A stretch of 64,000 bases of DNA, taken from the NCBI RefSeq assembly GCF_000308835.1, contig NZ_BAGN01000219.1, positions 30,836 to 94,835 of the forward strand, written 5' to 3'. Source of the DNA: Nocardia vinacea NBRC 16497. Lineage in GTDB: Bacteria > Actinomycetota > Actinomycetes > Mycobacteriales > Mycobacteriaceae. Made by a program: the position numbers and the translations under genes. This document shows, one piece after another, positions 59,690 through 64,000 of the stretch (the first letter of the stretch is position 1; each line of letters opens with the position of its first letter). The notes beneath the pieces were generated by a model. The model ran no database searches. It saw only the letters and a program-made list of their open reading frames with translations, and was not told the DNA's origin.

Positions 59690-60970
59690 CTACTTGAGGC
59701 CCTTGGCCCACTCGTAGGACGTCAGGTACGGGTCCGGCGTCACGGGCTTGCCCGAGTCCCACACCGTGTAGATCAGTCCGTCCGGGCGGATTTCGCCGAT
59801 GCGGGCGGTCTTGGTGATGTGGTGGTTCGAGCCGTCGATGGTGACCAGGCCCTCCGGGGCGTCGAAGGTCACACCGTCGGCCGCGGCCTGAATATCGGCC
59901 ACCTTGAACGACTTCGCCTTCTCCACGGTGTTCTTCCAGAGGTAGACCGAGGCGTAGGCGGCCTCCATCGGGTCCGAGGTCGGCTTGTCGGCACCGAATG
60001 CGGCCTTGTAGTCCGCGACGAACTTCTTGTTCACGGGAGTGTCGACCGTCTGGTAGTAATTCCACGCGGTCAGCTGTCCGGCGATATTCTGCGCGCCGAT
60101 ACCGGCGACCTCTTCCTCGGCGATGGATACCGAAACCACCGGCATATCCGCGGCTTTCAGGCCCGCATTGGTGTACTCGCGGAAGAAGGCCACATTCGAG
60201 TCGCCATTGAGGGTGTTGAATACCGCGCCCGCCTTGGCATTTCGAACCTTGTTCACGATGGTGGAGAAGTCGGTGGAGCCGAGCGGGGTGTAGTCCTCAC
60301 CCTTGATCTCGATGCCGTTCGCCGCCGCGTATGCCTTGATTTCCCGATTGGCGGTCTGCGGGAAGACGTAGTCCGAACCGACCAGATACAGGGACTTGAT
60401 GCCCTTCTGCTTCAGATAATCCAGCGCGGGCAGGATCTGCTGATTGGTGGTCGCGCCGGTGTAGAAGATGTTCTTGCTGTCCTCCAGGCCTTCGTACTGG
60501 ACCGGGTAGTAGAGCAGCGAGTTCAGGCTCTCGAACTTCGGCTTCATGGCCTTGCGGCTCGACGAGGTCCAGCCGCCGAATACCGCGGCGACACAGTCGG
60601 AGCTGATCAGCTTTTCGGCCTTCTCCGCGAAGGTCTTCGGATCCGATGCGCCGTCCTCCAGCACCAGATCGAGCTTCTTGCCGAGTACGCCGCCCGCGGC
60701 ATTGATCTGGTCGACGGCCAGCTTGGTCGAGTTGGCGACGGTCACCTCGGAGATCGCCATGGTGCCCGACAGCGAGTGCAGCGAGCCGATCTTGATCGAG
60801 TCTTTCGAGGTATCGACGCAGGACGTGGCGTTGGAGCCGCCGCTGGAGGCGTCATCCTTGGCGCCACAGCCGGTTAGCAACAGACCGGCGAGTGCGACGG
60901 CCGTCGGCACGACCAGCGCCTTGCTGACGCGGCGGGAACGCGATCGACGGATATCACGGGAATCTGGCAT
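59690..60970 (-). CDS. urtA: Urea ABC transporter binding lipoprotein UrtA
   Basis: A 426-residue periplasmic-type binding protein anchored as a lipoprotein (lipobox LLTGC, Cys35, after an Arg-rich N-terminus). The mature region has KIGSLHSLSGTMAISE, FGGWTSSSRKAMKP, LLYYPVQYEGLE and FTGATTNQQILPALDYL-like segments typical of UrtA. It is the first gene of urtABCDE-gntR. ATG 60970 has GAAGGGTGG upstream. The 354-base gap to fadE5 holds a GTTGTATACAAC palindrome about 97 bases before the start. Confidence 0.95.
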   Translation of the reverse strand: MPDSRDIRRSRSRRVSKALVVPTAVALAGLLLTGCGAKDDASSGGSNATSCVDTSKDSIKIGSLHSLSGTMAISEVTVANSTKLAVDQINAAGGVLGKKLDLVLEDGASDPKTFAEKAEKLISSDCVAAVFGGWTSSSRKAMKPKFESLNSLLYYPVQYEGLEDSKNIFYTGATTNQQILPALDYLKQKGIKSLYLVGSDYVFPQTANREIKAYAAANGIEIKGEDYTPLGSTDFSTIVNKVRNAKAGAVFNTLNGDSNVAFFREYTNAGLKAADMPVVSVSIAEEEVAGIGAQNIAGQLTAWNYYQTVDTPVNKKFVADYKAAFGADKPTSDPMEAAYASVYLWKNTVEKAKSFKVADIQAAADGVTFDAPEGLVTIDGSNHHITKTARIGEIRPDGLIYTVWDSGKPVTPDPYLTSYEWAKGLK

Positions 60971-61066
60971 GGAGCGCCACCCTTCTCACTTCATCAGGTG
61001 TTCGGCGGCGCTACGTGCGCCGCGCCGAATACGCCCGCCTTTGCCCCGGTCATGGCTGTAGACCGA

Positions 61067-61078
61067 GTTGTATACAAC
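61067..61078. promoter_or_regulatory. GTTGTATACAAC palindrome upstream of urtA
   Basis: A perfect 12-base palindrome in the urtA-fadE5 gap, of the type bound by GntR/FCD proteins. A related TTGTACAA lies at 61258-61265 on the fadE5 side. The gntR gene in the urt operon is the likely binder. The rest of this 354-base gap shows no gene. Confidence 0.55.
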
Positions 61079-61324
61079 GGCTGTATTCGTGGTGCGAACG
61101 TTAGACAGAAGTTGTTGCGCCGGAATATCTCTCGGTGACGAGTCCGTTTCACATGTTTCCGCCGCGTGAACGTTTGCCGTAATCGCTCGGCAAACCGCTG
61201 TGAGGAGCCCCACGTGCCTACGGTTGCGTAGCAAGACAGCGGTGCGGCAGGCTCTTTTTGTACAACGTCAAAACGCCGATTCCGCGGCTGCCCGGTCGTG
61301 GAGGCGTGAGTCCGAGGAGGACCG

Positions 61325-63154
61325 GTGGGTCACTACAAGGCGAACGTTCGGGATATCGAGTTCAACCTGTTCGAGGTGTTGGAACTGGACAAACTCCTTG
61401 ATACGGGTGCCTATGGCGATCTTGATTCGGAAACCGTGCGGGAGATCCTGGCCGAGGTGAAGCGGCTGGCCGAGGGGCCGGTGGCGGAATCCTTCGCCGC
61501 GGCCGACCGCGATCCGGTGGTCTACGATCCGGCCACCTTCTCGATTTCGGTGCCCGAACCGCTACGCAAGACCGTTCAGGCGGTGAACGAGGCCGACTGG
61601 AGTCGGCTCGGCATGCCGGAGGGGATGGGCGGCACGCCCGCGCCCGCCGCGGTCATCTGGTCGATCAACGAGATGCTCACCTCCGCCAACCCGGCCGCAA
61701 GCTTCTTCAATATGGGCCCGGTGATGTCCTCGGTACTGTTCAATGTCGGCACCGAAGAGCAGAAGCAGTGGGCCACAAAGGGTTACGACCGCGGCTGGGC
61801 CGGCACCATGGTGCTGACCGAGCCCGATGCCGGTTCCGATGTCGGTGCGGGACGCACCAAGGCCGTCGAACAGGAGGACGGCTCCTGGCATATCGAGGGC
61901 GTCAAGCGCTTCATCTCCGGCGGTGACGTCGGTGAGACCGCCGAGAACGTCTTCCACCTGGTGCTGGCTCGTCCGGAGGGTGCCGGTCCCGGCACCAAGG
62001 GCCTCTCGCTGTTCTACGTACCGAAATTCCTGTTCGATCACGAGACGCTGGAGCTGGGCGACCGCAATGGCGTCTACGTGACCGGTGTCGAGCACAAGAT
62101 GGGCCTGAAGTCCTCACCCACCTGCGAGCTGACCTTCGGCGCGACCGATGTGCCCGCCAAGGGCTGGCTGGTCGGCGAAGTGCACAACGGCATCGCGCAG
62201 ATGTTCCAGGTAATCGAGAACGCTCGCATGGTGGTCGGCATCAAGTCCGCAGGCACGCTGTCGACCGGTTACCTCAATGCGCTCGACTACGCCAAACAAC
62301 GCGTGCAGGGTGCGGACCTCACGCAGATGGCCGATAAGGCCGCTCCACGCGTCACCACTACCCACCATCCGGACGTGCGGCGTTCGCTGGCGATGCAGAA
62401 GGCCTATGCCGAAGGTCTGCGCGCGGTATACCTCTACACCGCCGCCCATCAGAATGCCGATGTGGCGCAACTGGTTTCGGGTGCCGATGCCGAATTGGCG
62501 CACCGGGTCGACGATCTGCTGCTGCCGATCGTCAAGGGTGTCGGTTCCGAACGGGCCTACCAGTACCTGACCGAATCGCTGCAGACACTGGGCGGTTCGG
62601 GCTATCTGCAGGATTACCCGATCGAGCAGTACATCCGCGACGCGAAGATCGACTCGCTCTACGAGGGCACCACCGCCATCCAGGCGCAGGACTTCTTCTT
62701 CCGCAAGATCATTCGGGACAAGGGTGTGGCGCTCGCGCACGTAACCGGACAGATCGCCGCCTTCCTGGAGGCGAAGACCGGTCGCTTCGAAACCGAGCGG
62801 GCGCTGCTGGCCACCGCGGTCGCCGACGTACAGGCGATGGCGGCCACGCTGACCGGCTATCTGATGGCATCCCAACAGGATCCGAAGGAGTTGTACAAGG
62901 TCGGGCTCGGCTCGGTGCGCTTCCTGCTCGCGGTCGGCGATCTGCTCATCGCCTGGCGACTGCTGGCGCAGGCCGAGATCGCGGCCGCCGCCCTGGCCGC
63001 CGAAGCACCGGAGAAGGATCGGGCGTTCTATGCCGGAAAGGTCGCTGTCGCAAGCTTCTTCGCGAAGAACGCACTGCCCGAGTTGACCGCGGTGAAGAAC
63101 ATTGTGGCCGCGATCGACAACGACATCATGGAGCTGGACGAAGCCGCGTTCTGA
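61325..63154 (+). CDS. fadE5: Acyl-CoA dehydrogenase FadE5
   Basis: A 609-residue FAD-dependent acyl-CoA dehydrogenase, first step of beta-oxidation. It is close to mycobacterial FadE5 (611), sharing HYKANVRD at the N-terminus, MVLTEPDAGSDVGA (FAD contact), GVKRFISGGD, and YIRDAKIDSLYEGTTAIQAQ, in which the YEGTT Glu is the catalytic base. The final DNDIMELDEAAF is identical to FadE5. FadE5 has a long C-terminal domain and broad chain-length range. GTG 61325 has CGAGGAGGACCG just upstream. Confidence 0.95.
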   Translation: MGHYKANVRDIEFNLFEVLELDKLLDTGAYGDLDSETVREILAEVKRLAEGPVAESFAAADRDPVVYDPATFSISVPEPLRKTVQAVNEADWSRLGMPEGMGGTPAPAAVIWSINEMLTSANPAASFFNMGPVMSSVLFNVGTEEQKQWATKGYDRGWAGTMVLTEPDAGSDVGAGRTKAVEQEDGSWHIEGVKRFISGGDVGETAENVFHLVLARPEGAGPGTKGLSLFYVPKFLFDHETLELGDRNGVYVTGVEHKMGLKSSPTCELTFGATDVPAKGWLVGEVHNGIAQMFQVIENARMVVGIKSAGTLSTGYLNALDYAKQRVQGADLTQMADKAAPRVTTTHHPDVRRSLAMQKAYAEGLRAVYLYTAAHQNADVAQLVSGADAELAHRVDDLLLPIVKGVGSERAYQYLTESLQTLGGSGYLQDYPIEQYIRDAKIDSLYEGTTAIQAQDFFFRKIIRDKGVALAHVTGQIAAFLEAKTGRFETERALLATAVADVQAMAATLTGYLMASQQDPKELYKVGLGSVRFLLAVGDLLIAWRLLAQAEIAAAALAAEAPEKDRAFYAGKVAVASFFAKNALPELTAVKNIVAAIDNDIMELDEAAF

Positions 63155-63155
63155 A

Positions 63156-64000
63156 TCAGCAGTTGGTCTGCAGGGGCCAGCACTCGGTCGGGCGGTACGG
63201 CGGCGGCGAGGGCGTCACGCTCGTCGTCGAGGTATCCGATTCGCGGGCCGGATCGGCCGAATCGTGCGCGAGCGAACTCGCGATCACGATGAGGAGCACC
63301 ACCATACCGACCAGGGCGACAGCGAAGACCATCCACCCCGCTGCCGTCTGCCGCCTACTCGGCGGCAGCGGCGCGGGGATGACGTGCCTGCGCAGCTCAC
63401 GCGCCGACGGCGACGGCGCTTTGGGCTGCACCTCGTCGAAGCCGTCGGCGAGCAACTCGGCGCGGGAAGGCTTTTCGGTGAGGCCGAGCGCATCGCAGGC
63501 GGCGAAGACCCGATCCGCGGTCCAGCTGCGCGGTCCGGCGGAGAAACCCTCGAGATAGATACGGAGTTCGGTCGCGTCACGGGCATTCGAGACCACGACA
63601 TCCATGCCGGGGCGCAGGTTTGTTCGAGCAGGCCGCACCGCGACCCCGCGGAACGGCACGAGCACGACGGCGCCGCAGATGTGGCCCGGATCGATCAGCG
63701 CCCGCTCCAGCCTGGTCTTCACCGCATACGTACTGTGTTCCAGCTGATCGACGGGATTGCCGGAGATCTCCTCGTCCAGATCGGCAGGCTCCGCGCTGAT
63801 CGTCCACGGACCGTCGCCCGGAATGCTCAGAATCCCGCTCTGGCGGCGTCGGAAGCCCTTGATATCGGTCACGGTAATGCCACGCGGGGTCAGAATGATC
63901 GCATCGACCCGACGAGATCCGTGATCGCCGACCTCCAAGCCGACCAACGCGACACCGGTCGTCGGATACGACCGCAGGCATTCCACGAATTCCTGTTCGG
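63156..64000 (-). CDS. NERD-domain membrane protein, 5' end cut by window edge
   Basis: At least 281 residues are visible; the frame is open to the window edge and the start is outside. The first part, SYPTTGVALVGLEVGDHGSR followed by RVDAIILTPRGITVTDIKG, is the nuclease-related (NERD) domain with its Asp and Lys residues. The middle is unassigned, and a single membrane helix (MVFAVALVGMVVLLIVIASSL) lies near residue 225, followed by a short Ser/Thr/Pro-rich tail ending in PLQTNC. This gives an inside domain with a membrane anchor. The function is unknown. It converges with fadE5, one base apart. Confidence 0.75.
   Translation of the reverse strand, partial: EQEFVECLRSYPTTGVALVGLEVGDHGSRRVDAIILTPRGITVTDIKGFRRRQSGILSIPGDGPWTISAEPADLDEEISGNPVDQLEHSTYAVKTRLERALIDPGHICGAVVLVPFRGVAVRPARTNLRPGMDVVVSNARDATELRIYLEGFSAGPRSWTADRVFAACDALGLTEKPSRAELLADGFDEVQPKAPSPSARELRRHVIPAPLPPSRRQTAAGWMVFAVALVGMVVLLIVIASSLAHDSADPARESDTSTTSVTPSPPPYRPTECWPLQTNC

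Noticed and set aside
61081..61180. GlnR box upstream of urtA
   Set aside because: GAAACATGTGAAAC has the right words, but the repeats are nine bases apart instead of the usual eleven.
1..64000. CRISPR arrays, insertion sequences, prophage genes, rRNA and tRNA genes
   Set aside because: No regularly spaced repeats, transposase or integrase motifs, phage structural proteins or tRNA/rRNA signatures were seen on either strand.

Overview
The window is high-GC actinobacterial DNA, most like Nocardia or a close Mycobacteriales relative. This rests on recognisable families and on local gene orders shared with mycobacteria: isocitrate lyase next to fadB2, a DUF3349 gene plus small membrane protein next to pitA, and close homologues of RamB, FadE5 and LigB. 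I see no rRNA or tRNA genes, CRISPR array, transposase or phage gene. Both edges cut a gene (metE at the left, a NERD-domain membrane protein at the right).

Layout. 0-5 kb: metE (partial), fadB2 and aceA, with two copies of a structured intergenic repeat flanking fadB2. 5.4-6.5 kb: a secreted lipase. 6.5-13.4 kb: an operon for xanthine oxidation and ureide breakdown (FAD subunit, fused FeS-molybdenum subunit, CitE-like lyase, allantoicase, PuuE allantoinase). 13.9-19.3 kb: a two-gene unit (IDO-like 2-oxoglutarate dioxygenase and M20 hydrolase), a large NB-ARC/TPR regulator and a small unknown protein. 19.4-28.9 kb: the rest of purine catabolism (8-oxoguanine/guanine deaminase-like enzyme, uricase, HIU hydrolase, OHCU decarboxylase), XDH maturation genes (MocA-like, XdhC), an NMT1-type ABC importer and PnuC. 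29-36 kb: an MFS pump with an ECF sigma factor, a HEAT-repeat protein, a DeoR regulator, and a TetR/flavin monooxygenase pair. 36.5-44.7 kb: an amino-sugar (GlcNAc/GalNAc-type) uptake and catabolic locus. 44.8-55.3 kb: GT87 glycosyltransferase, the pitA group, a lipase, LigB, RamB, a MerR/HspR remnant, and an MFS/TetR pair. 55.3-61 kb: the urea ABC transporter urtABCDE followed by a GntR gene. 61.3-64 kb: FadE5 and the NERD protein.

How the genes fit together. Xanthine or guanine-type purines become urate, then 5-hydroxyisourate, OHCU, allantoin, allantoate, and ureidoglycolate plus urea. The urt system imports urea. Glyoxylate connects to the glyoxylate shunt (aceA), whose regulator RamB is also in the window. 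No ureidoglycolate lyase is recognisable, and the unassigned CitE-like protein in the operon is the obvious candidate for a glyoxylate-linked step.

Main new observations: (1) a paired hairpin element whose two copies differ by compensatory changes; (2) a closely matching promoter/operator shared by the xanthine dehydrogenase operon and the NMT1-type ABC importer, which predicts a purine-related substrate for the importer; (3) an IDO-like amino-acid dioxygenase coupled to an M20 protein with altered metal-ligand motifs; (4) two micro-ORFs that bridge operon gaps with overlapping start/stop codons at both ends.
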